From NCBI GenBank assembly GCA_964476445.1, contig CAYZAK010000027.1, positions 1 to 26,602 of the forward strand: 26,602 nucleotides of DNA. The letters are read 5' to 3'. The notes under the pieces are model-generated. The model searched no databases, was not told the DNA's origin, and saw only the letters and a program-made list of their open reading frames with translations. Positions 15,944 through 24,119 of this stretch are shown here, piece by piece (the stretch's first letter is position 1; each line of letters opens with the position of its first letter). Source of the DNA: CAYZAK01 sp964476445. GTDB lineage: Bacteria; CG03; SLGR01; JAGXOG01. A program made the translations under genes and the position numbers.

Positions 15944-17440
15944 TTAATGAAGAAAATGTCTCCTTCCCGTAAACACCAGACTTATTCCCAGACGATCAGC
16001 CGCTTTAATAATCTTATCGTCGTTTTTAGAACCGCCGGGTTCAACTACGGCTTTAACCCCGGAACCGGCCGCTTGTTCGATGGAATCGGGAAAAGGGAAA
16101 AAACCGTCGCTGGCCATAACAAAATTATTCTCTAATTTTTGAATTCCTTCTACTCTATCCATTTTTAAAGCAGCTATTTTCACGGCATCCACCCGGGCCG
16201 TTTCACCGCTTCCCAGCCCCAGACTCATATTATCACCGGCTATCACTGCGGCATTGGATTTCAACCGGGCAGCTATTTTCCAGGCGAATTTTAAATCATT
16301 TATCTCATCCGGCTCGGGCTCCTTTTTAGAAACTGTCTTCCAGGTTGTAAGTTTAAATTTATCACTATCCTGTACCAACAGACCTCCGGGGACTTTTCTA
16401 AAATCATCGCCGTTTTTAAAATCCTGGTAGGTTATTATACTTAACCTCTTTTTTTGGGAAAGAAGTTCTACAGATTCTCTATGAAACCGGGGAGCTACTA
16501 CAACTTCATAAAAATTTTGTTTAATCACGCTGGCCAGATCCGGGGATACTTCCCGGTTAAGTACCGCTATCCCACCGAAGGCGCTCATAGGATCGGCCCG
16601 TAGGGATTTTAAATACGCTACTTTTATATTTTCCCCCCGGGCCACCCCGCAGGGTACTGTATGTTTTATTATTACCGATACCGGCCGGTTAAAATTTTTA
16701 GCTAATTCTACGCCAGCGGTAATATCCTGGTAATTGTTAAAACTTAATTCGGTATTATTGTCAATCTTGGTAAACGGGGGCTGTCCGTATAAAGCCGATT
16801 TTTGATGGGGGTTTTCACCGTATCTTAAATTTGTATTCTTTTTAAAGTTTAGGGAATATTTCAAGCTGAGTTTTTCTTCTTCCGGTTTAAAATAATTGGT
16901 CAGCAACCGGTCGTAACCGGCGGTAAATTCAAAAGCCTTACCGGCCAGTTTTCTTCTAAATTCTAAATCTAAACTTTTATTCTTTAAGGCGTCGGTAACT
17001 TTTTTATAATCCCGGTTATCGGAGACTACCACTACATTGGCATAATTTTTTGCTCCAGCGCGAAGAAGGGAAATGCCGCCAATATCTATATTATTTAAAC
17101 AATCTTCATCCCGACAGGAAAAATTTTCGCCGTTACTGGTCAGTTTATACGGGTTACAGCATATTAAATTGATACGGTTAAAATCATTGAATTCCAGTTC
17201 ATCGGTTTCGCTTTTAGTAGCCAAAAGTCCGGCGAATATTGCCGGATGCAGAGTCTTAACTTTACCGTTTAACAGGCAATCGGTGCCGGTGCAGTCGGAT
17301 ATTTCTCTTGAATTTATTCCCTTATCCAAAAGATAATTATGCGTTCCGGGAGTGGCAATTATATCCCAACCCATTTTTTCTAAATCTCCGGCAAAGTTCG
17401 CCAGAAATTTTTTATCAGTAACGCTTATTAGTGCTTTCAT
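15944..17440 (-). CDS. purH: Bifunctional AICAR transformylase / IMP cyclohydrolase
   Basis: PurH performs the last two steps of de novo purine synthesis, formylating AICAR with 10-formyl-THF and closing the ring to IMP. The 498 residues are slightly short of the usual 510-530. The cyclohydrolase half shows GKVKTLHPAIFAGLL and IDIGGISLLRAGAKN. The transformylase half shows LRYGENPHQ, the catalytic IIKHTVPCG (K259, H260), DPMSAFGGIAV, SDGFFPFPD and the C-terminal FTGRRHFLH. The motif normally reads KHxNPCG; here the Asn is Val (262). The start follows a promoter directly and lacks a properly spaced Shine-Dalgarno. Confidence 0.95.
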   Translation of the reverse strand: MKALISVTDKKFLANFAGDLEKMGWDIIATPGTHNYLLDKGINSREISDCTGTDCLLNGKVKTLHPAIFAGLLATKSETDELEFNDFNRINLICCNPYKLTSNGENFSCRDEDCLNNIDIGGISLLRAGAKNYANVVVVSDNRDYKKVTDALKNKSLDLEFRRKLAGKAFEFTAGYDRLLTNYFKPEEEKLSLKYSLNFKKNTNLRYGENPHQKSALYGQPPFTKIDNNTELSFNNYQDITAGVELAKNFNRPVSVIIKHTVPCGVARGENIKVAYLKSLRADPMSAFGGIAVLNREVSPDLASVIKQNFYEVVVAPRFHRESVELLSQKKRLSIITYQDFKNGDDFRKVPGGLLVQDSDKFKLTTWKTVSKKEPEPDEINDLKFAWKIAARLKSNAAVIAGDNMSLGLGSGETARVDAVKIAALKMDRVEGIQKLENNFVMASDGFFPFPDSIEQAAGSGVKAVVEPGGSKNDDKIIKAADRLGISLVFTGRRHFLH

Positions 17441-17445
17441 ACCTT

Positions 17446-17475
17446 ATTATTTACGTTTTTATACAGCTTTGTCAA
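17446..17475 (-). promoter_or_regulatory. Promoter of purH
   Basis: TTGACA (17470-17475) lies directly after the T-run of the groEL terminator, 18 bp before AATAAT (17446-17451). The transcription start would fall at the purH ATG (17440). A TAAATA with 16-bp spacing is an alternative -10. Confidence 0.55.
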
Positions 17476-17535
17476 ATAAAAAAGCCCCTTCGCCAATTTA
17501 GGGTAACATAATTACCGTATCTGGCGAAGGGGCTT
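17475..17535 (-). terminator. Rho-independent terminator of groES-groEL
   Basis: A perfect 14-bp stem pairs 17482-17495 with 17522-17535 (AAGCCCCTTCGCCA and its complement), with a smaller inner stem (GGTAA 17502-17506 with TTACC 17512-17516). On the minus strand it is followed by TTTTTTATTT. It ends the groESL transcript just before the purH promoter. Confidence 0.93.
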
Positions 17536-17585
17536 ATATTTCCGGTTATTTGAAAATTATTTCAAATAAGACCGTACTGTTTTTT

Positions 17586-19250
17586 TTACATCATGCCTCC
17601 GGGCATGCCACCCATTCCGCCGGGCATACCGCCGCCCATTCCGCCAGCAGGTCCGCCTCCGGAACCACCGTCGTTATCATCGGGTTTATCGGCTATTAGA
17701 CACTTAGTAGTCAACATGGTAGAGGCAACCGAAGCGGCATTTTCAATTGCCGACCTGGTCACTTTAACAGGATCAATTATCCCTCTTTTTACCATATCCA
17801 CGTATTCCCCGGCTTCGGCATCGTATCCGGTCCCCGCTTTGGATTCTTTTATCTTATTTAGAACAATAGAACCCTCGGCACCGGAATTTTTAGCTATCTG
17901 ACGGGCAGGGGCTTCAAGCACCTTTCTTACTATATCCACACCAACCTGTTCATCTTTATCATCGGTCTGGACACTATCTAAAGCGCTTACTGCCGACAGG
18001 AGGGCTACTCCGCCGCCGATAACTATACCTTCTTCCACTGCGGCTCTGGTTGCGCTTACGGCATCTTCAACTTTGAATTTTTTAGCTTTCATTTCAGTTT
18101 CGGTTGAAGCTCCTACTTTTATAACCGCAACTCCGCCGACTAATTTTGCCAGGCGTTCTTCAAGTTTTTCCCGGTCGTAATCGGACTCAGTATCGTCAAT
18201 CTGCCTTCGGATCTTATTTACCCTGGCGTCTATATCCTTCTTGTCGCCTTTACCGCCGACAACAGTTGTATTGTCGTCATCAACGGTTATTCTTTTGGCT
18301 GTCCCTAACAGATTTATATCCGCGCTTTCAAGTTTCATTCCCCTATCTTCGGAAATTAATTCTCCACCGGTCAAAACAGCGATATCCTCTAACATCTGTT
18401 TTCTTCTGTCTCCAAAACCGGGAGCTTTTACGGCCACTGTTTTCAGACTTCCTTTTAATTTATTTACCACCAGAGTGGCAAGAGCTTCGCCTTCAACTTC
18501 TTCGGCGATAATCATTAACCCTTTTCCGGATTTAGCTACGCTTTCAAGTAAGGGAACAAGCTCCTGCATATTAGAAACTTTCTGATCGGTTATTAATATA
18601 TAAGGATCATCTAAAACCGCTTCCATTCTCTCCGAATCCGTGACAAAATACGGGGAAAGATAACCGCGGTCGAACTGCATTCCTTCAACTACGTCCAGTT
18701 CGGTTTGGGCAGTTTTTCCTTCTTCCACGGATATTACGCCGTCTTTACCCACTTTATCCATAGCTCGGGCTATTAATTTACCCACTTCTTTATTGGCAGC
18801 GGATATGGATGCTACCTGGGATATTTCGTCCTGATTCTTAATCTGTTTTGCTTTAGACCTAATATCTTCTACTACCTTATCCACAGCTTTATGAATACCG
18901 GCTTTAATATGCCTGGAATTGGCACCGGCGGTTATATTTCTAAAACCTTCCTGAATCATTGCTCTTCCTAAAACTATTGCCGTAGTCGTTCCGTCTCCGG
19001 CAACGTCGTTAGTCTGCGAAGCAACTTCTTTTAAAAGCTGTGCTCCCATATTTTCAAACTTATCTTCAACCTCAATTTCCTCAGCGATGGTTACTCCATC
19101 CGATGAAATAGTCGGTGACCCAAAGCTTTTTTCCATTATAACCTGACTGCCTTTTGGCCCTAAGGTTAACTGGACGGCATCGGCCAGTTTATGAATTCCT
19201 TCTAATAAAGCATTTGAAGCTTTATCGTCGTATTTTAATAATTTTGCCAT
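17586..19250 (-). CDS. groEL: Chaperonin GroEL (Hsp60)
   Basis: GroEL forms the 14-mer folding chamber capped by GroES. The 554 residues include LADAVQLTLGPKG, DGVTIAEEIEVEDKFENMGA, the ATP-binding VAGDGTTTAIVLG, and the C-terminal Gly-Gly-Met repeat tail (GGMGGGMPGGMGG) that lines the cavity. AAGGAGG precedes the ATG, 15 bp after groES. The transcript ends in a strong terminator. It is the best single marker in the window for placing the organism. Confidence 0.98.
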   Translation of the reverse strand: MAKLLKYDDKASNALLEGIHKLADAVQLTLGPKGSQVIMEKSFGSPTISSDGVTIAEEIEVEDKFENMGAQLLKEVASQTNDVAGDGTTTAIVLGRAMIQEGFRNITAGANSRHIKAGIHKAVDKVVEDIRSKAKQIKNQDEISQVASISAANKEVGKLIARAMDKVGKDGVISVEEGKTAQTELDVVEGMQFDRGYLSPYFVTDSERMEAVLDDPYILITDQKVSNMQELVPLLESVAKSGKGLMIIAEEVEGEALATLVVNKLKGSLKTVAVKAPGFGDRRKQMLEDIAVLTGGELISEDRGMKLESADINLLGTAKRITVDDDNTTVVGGKGDKKDIDARVNKIRRQIDDTESDYDREKLEERLAKLVGGVAVIKVGASTETEMKAKKFKVEDAVSATRAAVEEGIVIGGGVALLSAVSALDSVQTDDKDEQVGVDIVRKVLEAPARQIAKNSGAEGSIVLNKIKESKAGTGYDAEAGEYVDMVKRGIIDPVKVTRSAIENAASVASTMLTTKCLIADKPDDNDGGSGGGPAGGMGGGMPGGMGGMPGGMM

Positions 19251-19265
19251 ATTTAATCCTCCTTG

Positions 19266-19553
19266 TTATTCTACAATTCCCAGTATATCCGATTCGTGCA
19301 TAATAAGAAAATCTTCGCCGTCAAGCTTTATATCATTACCGGCATATTTCCCGAATAACACATTATCTCCTTCTTCTACATTCATAGGCAACTTGTCTCC
19401 GGCTTCAGTAATCTTTCCCGGTCCAACTGCCTCTACTACCCCTTTTTGAGGTTTTTCTTTAGCGGTTTCTGGAATAATTATCCCGCTTTCTTTCTTTTCA
19501 TCTTCCTGTATCGGTTTTACTAACACCCTGTCTCCTAACGGTTTAAAATTCAT
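19266..19553 (-). CDS. groES: Co-chaperonin GroES (Hsp10)
   Basis: GroES is the heptameric lid of GroEL. The 95 residues begin MNFKPLGDRVLVKPIQEDEKKESG and contain the mobile-loop IIIPETAKEKPQKGVV segment, GDNVLFGKYAGNDIKLDGED and the terminal LIMHESDILGIVE. Shine-Dalgarno AAGGAGG. A canonical promoter lies upstream with a leader of about 42 nt. Confidence 0.97.
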   Translation of the reverse strand: MNFKPLGDRVLVKPIQEDEKKESGIIIPETAKEKPQKGVVEAVGPGKITEAGDKLPMNVEEGDNVLFGKYAGNDIKLDGEDFLIMHESDILGIVE

Positions 19554-19601
19554 ACGAATACCTCCTTCTCATATATCAACATCTCATTTCCTTCAAACCA
19601 T

Positions 19602-19629
19602 ATTATAAAACTTAAAATTTAGTTGTCAA
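19602..19629 (-). promoter_or_regulatory. Sigma-70-type promoter of groES-groEL
   Basis: Perfect TTGACA (19624-19629), 16-bp spacer and perfect TATAAT (19602-19607) on the minus strand. The leader (19554 to about 19595) has no CIRCE inverted repeat, so HrcA control is not indicated. No sigma-32-like boxes were recognised. Confidence 0.82.
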
Positions 19630-19706
19630 ATTCTCCCTTTTTTAGATAAAAAATTTGTTCATTTTAAATATTTAACACTAACTTATTAAGTTTTAAGATT
19701 AAGTCC

Positions 19707-20867
19707 TTAACTTTTTAAATTAACCGGAAGTTGGAATATAAATTCACTGCCTCTCCCCATTCCCTGAGATTCAACCCAGATTTTCCCACCGTGAGCATTT
19801 ATGATTTCTTTACTTATAACTAAAGATAGCCCACGACCTTTACCCCTGACCTTTTGTTTTTCACTGTTTTGAAGATAAAAAGCTTTGAATATAGTATCCA
19901 TAGTTTCTTGGGTCATTCCTTTTCCGGGGTCCTCTACCCTCACCTGGATAAGATTTTCTTTTGGGCTGGTCACGGTAATAGTTATTTTACCTCCTCCGGA
20001 TGTGAATTCAAAAGCATTCTGAATTAAATTCTGAACAACCTGACGGATCCGGTCGCCATCGATACAGGTTGTCATTACATCAGTATTATAATTTAGACTT
20101 AACCTAAATCTGTTTTTTTCTGTATCCGGCTCCAGCTTTTTTACAACCGGAAGTATTACCTCTTTTTTAAGATTAGTAGGTTCCTTGCTAACTTTAAATT
20201 CTCCAGCCTCAATCTGACGCATATCCAGGATTTTATTCATTAAATCCACCATGCTGTCTAAAACTTTCTCAGAGTTATTTATTATTTCTCGTTGAGAATT
20301 TGATAACTTTCCTATATATTCCTCTAAAAGAACTTTATTAAATCCTCTTATTGAAGATAACGGGGACCGCATATCATGGGATATCATAGAAATCATACAG
20401 TCTTTAAATTCACTAAGCCTACGAAATATTTCATTGGATTTTTTTAAATTAGAGAGCAATTTGCGGTTTTCCATAATCAAAAACTGCTCTTCTAGGATAC
20501 CTTCCATAACTTCTAACAGTTTTTGAGGCTCTACAGGTTTGAGCATATAACTGGATATATTATCCTCTTTTACAGCATTTATCGCACTATCTAAAGAAGC
20601 TTTACCGGTTAAAATAAGAACTTCCGTCTTATCGTTAAGTTTCCTTATTTTTCTGGCCAGTTCAATTCCGTTTGTATCCGGAAGTTTGTAATCAAGAATG
20701 GCTATGTTAAAAAAAGTTTGGTTAACTTTTTTAAACCCCTCTTTACCGGTTCCCGCCTCCCTAACAGTATAGTTATTGTCTATCAGAATACTTTTTAAAA
20801 TATTTCTAAAAGATTTATGATCATCTACTATAAGAACTTTTATATTATGTTTATCAAAATTTCCCAA
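19707..20867 (-). CDS. Receiver domain-histidine kinase, soluble (REC-HisKA-HATPase)
   Basis: The 386 residues hold an N-terminal receiver (VDD at 14-16, phosphoacceptor D59 in ILDYKLPD, T87, K110), a coiled linker, HisKA with the phosphorylated H164 in MISHDMRSPLSSIRG, and a HATPase domain (QNLIQNAFEF N-box, EDPGKGM, GKGRGLSLVISKE). No membrane segment or sensor domain is present. It is a close paralogue of the next kinase upstream (20890-22071). The G2 box reads GRGLSL where the paralogue has GRGLGL, a small divergence. It ends the signalling cluster; no clear terminator follows before the groES promoter. Confidence 0.9.
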   Translation of the reverse strand: MGNFDKHNIKVLIVDDHKSFRNILKSILIDNNYTVREAGTGKEGFKKVNQTFFNIAILDYKLPDTNGIELARKIRKLNDKTEVLILTGKASLDSAINAVKEDNISSYMLKPVEPQKLLEVMEGILEEQFLIMENRKLLSNLKKSNEIFRRLSEFKDCMISMISHDMRSPLSSIRGFNKVLLEEYIGKLSNSQREIINNSEKVLDSMVDLMNKILDMRQIEAGEFKVSKEPTNLKKEVILPVVKKLEPDTEKNRFRLSLNYNTDVMTTCIDGDRIRQVVQNLIQNAFEFTSGGGKITITVTSPKENLIQVRVEDPGKGMTQETMDTIFKAFYLQNSEKQKVRGKGRGLSLVISKEIINAHGGKIWVESQGMGRGSEFIFQLPVNLKS

Positions 20868-20889
20868 GTTTCACTTCATTTTTCCTCCT

Positions 20890-22071
20890 CTATTTCAGCG
20901 GAAGATTGAATTTAAAGTCACTGCCTTTTCCTTCGCCTTCGGATTCGGCCCAAATTTTTCCGTCGTGCGCATTTATAATTTCTTTACATATTGACAACCC
21001 CAGACCCCGGCCCTTCTTGCTGGCTTCTCTTTTTTCGCTGTCCTGAGTATAGAAAGCTTCAAAAATAGTATCAAGAGTTTCTGTGTTCATTCCCTTCCCG
21101 GTATCTTTTATACTCACCTGTATTATATTATCTTTTGGGCTAGTCACTGTAATAGTAATGTTACCCCCTTTTGGGGTAAATTTAAAAGCATTCTGAAGTA
21201 AATTCTGTACAACCTGGCGAATCCTACCCCCGTCAATACTGACTTCTGCTATATCAGTATCGTAATTTACAGTTAAATCAAAGTTCCGTTCTTTTATCTG
21301 AGGGGCAAGCCGTTTAACAAGGGAATTTATTATTTCTTCTTTAAGATCAGTGAGTTCTTTATCAACTTTAAATTCTCCGGCTTCTATCTGGCGCATATCC
21401 AGTATATTATTAATTAACTCCATCATACTGTCTATGGCCTCTTCTTCTGTTTCAATAATCTCTTTTTGCATATCGTTCAATTCTCCGGTATGTCCGGCTA
21501 AAAGTGATTTATGAAACCCCCTAATTGATGATATGGGAGACCGAAGATCATGAGAAATCATAGAAATTATTCCATCTTTAAATTTATTAAGCCTCCTGTA
21601 TTTTTCATTGGATTTTTTCAAATTTTCCATTAATCTTTTATTTTCCATCACCAAAAACTGTTTTTCCAGGGCACTCTCAATGGCATCTATTAGCTTTTCC
21701 GGCTCAACCGGCTTAGTCAGATAATCATAAATGTCTTCCTTAACAGCTTCGATAGCACTCTCTAAAGAAGCTTTGCCGGTAAGAATAAGAACCTCGGTTT
21801 TATCGCTTTTTTCTTTAAGCTGACGGGCAAGTTCAATTCCATTTGTATCAGGCAAACGATAATCAAGAATGGCTATATTAAAAAAATTATTCTCAATTTT
21901 CTCTAACCCTTTTTCACCGGTTCCAACCTCTTTAACATTATAATCGTTATCCGTAAGGATGAATTTTAAAGTAGTTCTTATAGATTTATCATCGTCAACT
22001 ATAAGAATATTTATTTCCTGATCATCACGATACTTCTGTTTTATTTTTTCCTGATCATTATCTATATTCAT
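20890..22071 (-). CDS. Receiver domain-histidine kinase, soluble (REC-HisKA-HATPase)
   Basis: The 393 residues have the same layout as the downstream paralogue: receiver (DDD at 26-28, phosphoacceptor D70 in ILDYRLPD, T98, K120), HisKA with H174 in MISHDLRSPISSIRG, and HATPase (QNLLQNAFKFTPKGG, DTGKGM, KKGRGLGLSICKE). It is cytoplasmic by sequence. Its ATG overlaps the end of the REC-REC gene (ATGA). A receiver at the N-terminus suggests its kinase activity is set by phosphorylation from a separate kinase rather than by a sensed ligand; this is inference from domain order. Confidence 0.9.
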   Translation of the reverse strand: MNIDNDQEKIKQKYRDDQEINILIVDDDKSIRTTLKFILTDNDYNVKEVGTGEKGLEKIENNFFNIAILDYRLPDTNGIELARQLKEKSDKTEVLILTGKASLESAIEAVKEDIYDYLTKPVEPEKLIDAIESALEKQFLVMENKRLMENLKKSNEKYRRLNKFKDGIISMISHDLRSPISSIRGFHKSLLAGHTGELNDMQKEIIETEEEAIDSMMELINNILDMRQIEAGEFKVDKELTDLKEEIINSLVKRLAPQIKERNFDLTVNYDTDIAEVSIDGGRIRQVVQNLLQNAFKFTPKGGNITITVTSPKDNIIQVSIKDTGKGMNTETLDTIFEAFYTQDSEKREASKKGRGLGLSICKEIINAHDGKIWAESEGEGKGSDFKFNLPLK

Positions 22072-22802
22072 TTTTTGGCCTCCAATTCCTGGGTAACATC
22101 TTCTATAAGTTTTTCAATATTGTAGGGTTTCTTAATAAAACTCAAACCTTTTTCATCAATTTCCTGCAGGGTGTCGCCTTCTAAAGAATAACCGGACATT
22201 AAAATGATCCCTATATCTTTTTTTACTTTTTTTATATTTTTTACAACTTCCAACCCGTTGAGTCCGGGCATTCTGTAATCTATAAGGCAAAGGTCAAAGT
22301 TACCATTTTTAATTTTTTCCAATGCCTCCCGCCCATCTTCAGCTTCCACCACGCTGTATTTATATGATTTTAAATTTTCTTTAAGTATTGTACGGTCTTC
22401 TTTACGGTCATCCACAACAAGTATAACAGGATTTTTAGCTAATTGTTTAAAATCCTTTATTAGGTTTTCTATGTCCACCGGCTTAAATACAACAGTAAAA
22501 GCCCCTTCTTCTAAAGACTTATCTATCTGATCGTTAGCTTTATTACCGGTCATCATAACAACTACTGTAGACGGCGAAATCTGTTTTATTTTTCTGAACG
22601 TCTCCAGACCATCCATCTGAGGCATATTTATATCCAGTAAGGCCATATCAACTTTCTTCTTTTTTAGCTTTTCAATTGCTTTTAAAGGATTACTTTCCAC
22701 ATCTACTTCAAAACCGTTATCCTCAAATATATATCTTAAAGTTGTCAGTATATGAACCTGATCGTCAACAATTAAAAGACTCCATTTTTTGTTTTTGGAC
22801 AT
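22068..22802 (-). CDS. Tandem receiver protein (REC-REC), no output domain
   Basis: The 244 residues are two complete receiver domains. The first (about 7-122) has VDD at 12-14, phosphoacceptor D57 in LLDINMPQMDG, T85 and K107. The second (about 125-240) has VVDD at 129-132, D175 in LIDYRMPG, S203 in LMSGYS and K225. All active-site residues are present in both. No DNA-binding, enzymatic or membrane region follows. AGGAGA precedes the ATG. It probably acts as a phosphorelay intermediate or phosphate sink with the neighbouring kinases. Confidence 0.88.
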   Translation of the reverse strand: MSKNKKWSLLIVDDQVHILTTLRYIFEDNGFEVDVESNPLKAIEKLKKKKVDMALLDINMPQMDGLETFRKIKQISPSTVVVMMTGNKANDQIDKSLEEGAFTVVFKPVDIENLIKDFKQLAKNPVILVVDDRKEDRTILKENLKSYKYSVVEAEDGREALEKIKNGNFDLCLIDYRMPGLNGLEVVKNIKKVKKDIGIILMSGYSLEGDTLQEIDEKGLSFIKKPYNIEKLIEDVTQELEAKK

Positions 22803-22848
22803 ACTAATATCTCCTTTTATAAAATACTTATATTATTTTAAAAACCGA

Positions 22849-23229
22849 TTATTTATCCGGAAGCAACCTGTTAAATACTTTAAGGAGGTGTTCTATTTCA
22901 TAAGGTTTAACAACATACCAATCGGCTCTTTTTTCCATAGCCCAGTCAAAATCGTTGCCCTGGTCTCTGCCCGTAAGCATAACTACGGGTATATCTTTAA
23001 GCGTAACGTCAGTTTTTATCCTCTCACACACTTCAAATCCATCTATCCCGGGAAGTCCTATGTCAAGTATTACTAAATCGGGGCGATGGTTTTTTATTTC
23101 CCGCAATCCTTCCTCGCCGGTTAAAGCGGAGCGTACCTTAAAACCCTTTTCCGTTAAAAACAAGGTAAGCATTTTAACTACCTGCCTATTGTCTTCTATA
23201 ATAAAAATATTGTAATCTGAATAATTCAT
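22849..23229 (-). CDS. Single-domain response regulator (CheY-like receiver)
   Basis: The 126 residues are one receiver domain: acidic pair at E12-D13, phosphoacceptor D56 in VILDIGLPGIDG, T86 in VMLTGRD, K108 in YVVKPYE. No output domain. It is first in the four-gene signalling unit, with a good promoter upstream and a weak Shine-Dalgarno. Relation to chemotaxis CheY is only by fold; the partner could be one of the kinases downstream or, given the location, pilus machinery. That is inference. Confidence 0.88.
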   Translation of the reverse strand: MNYSDYNIFIIEDNRQVVKMLTLFLTEKGFKVRSALTGEEGLREIKNHRPDLVILDIGLPGIDGFEVCERIKTDVTLKDIPVVMLTGRDQGNDFDWAMEKRADWYVVKPYEIEHLLKVFNRLLPDK

Positions 23230-23264
23230 ATCATTCTTATATTTATTAAAAACTTTTAACAGTT

Positions 23265-23293
23265 ATTATAACATCTATTTATCATACTTGCAA
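23265..23293 (-). promoter_or_regulatory. Promoter of the receiver/kinase cluster
   Basis: TTGCAA (23288-23293), 17-bp spacer, perfect TATAAT (23265-23270) on the minus strand, in the gap after the prepilin peptidase stop. The -35 hexamer is the same as at trkH. The leader would be about 29 nt. Confidence 0.7.
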
Positions 23294-23318
23294 TTTAAGA
23301 AACTAAAATTTTATATTA

Positions 23319-24119
23319 TCAGAACATATAGCCGGGATTAAGAATAAAGCTTATAAATAGTTCACTAAATAAAATATATAAAATACTACCTAAAGCCAGA
23401 TAGGGTCCAAACGGTATATATTCCATTTTATTTAATTTTCCTGTAAATCTTAATCCCAGCCCAACAACGGTTCCCATGAAACTCCCTAAAAAAAGGGCTC
23501 CCAGCACACCCGAAAAACCGGTAAAAGCTCCAATTCCCATCAACAGTTTTACATCTCCTAAACCTAGTGCTTCTTTTTTAAAAATATAGCTTCCCGCAAA
23601 CCGTGTAATACCAAGTAAAATTCCGGCGGCCAATATTCCCACAAAAGATTTTAAAATACCAGTTATAAAAACATCTCCCAAAAAACTATTATACGGGGCA
23701 AAAATCAAACCAGCCACCATCATCCCATAACTGCATTGAGGGGGAATTATTTTAAAATCGACATCCACAAATGATACTATAATTAGCAACACCCCTAATA
23801 CAGAGAAGAAAAATGCTGTAATTGTAAAAGAAAATTTTACCCACCATAATAAAGTAAGAAAAGCGGTAATTATCTCCACCGCGGGATACCTGGAATTTAT
23901 CTTTTCTTTGCAGTATTTACATCTACCTTTTAAAATAATATAACTTACCAGGGGGATATTAAGATAGGCCGGAATTTTATGTTCGCAAACTGTACAATGA
24001 GAACCGGGGAATACAATAGATTTTTCCCTGGGCAATCTGTAAATACAGACATTGGCAAAGCTGCCGGCTACCAGACCGAAGATAAAAATAATACTGTAGT
24101 ATAAAAATAATTCAATCAT
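23319..24119 (-). CDS. pilD: Type IV prepilin peptidase / N-methyltransferase
   Basis: PilD cleaves the short leader of type IV prepilins at the Gly-Phe bond and methylates the new N-terminus, at the inner membrane. The 266 residues show the N-terminal GSFANVCIYRLP motif, two zinc-type CxxC pairs (C42/C45, C67/C70), and the aspartyl-protease pair in SFVDVDFKIIP (about D119-D121) and GLGDVKLLMGIG (D189). Several membrane segments are evident. Its ATG overlaps the ligase gene by 8 bp. The pilin two genes upstream is its likely substrate. Confidence 0.94.
   Translation of the reverse strand: MIELFLYYSIIFIFGLVAGSFANVCIYRLPREKSIVFPGSHCTVCEHKIPAYLNIPLVSYIILKGRCKYCKEKINSRYPAVEIITAFLTLLWWVKFSFTITAFFFSVLGVLLIIVSFVDVDFKIIPPQCSYGMMVAGLIFAPYNSFLGDVFITGILKSFVGILAAGILLGITRFAGSYIFKKEALGLGDVKLLMGIGAFTGFSGVLGALFLGSFMGTVVGLGLRFTGKLNKMEYIPFGPYLALGSILYILFSELFISFILNPGYMF

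Noticed and set aside
18146..18585. Antisense ORFs of 114-121 codons opposite groEL
   Set aside because: groEL is unmistakable on the other strand; these are open by codon bias, with no family resemblance or Shine-Dalgarno.
19554..19600. CIRCE operator before groES
   Set aside because: No TTAGCACTC or GAGTGCTAA half-site is present in the leader.
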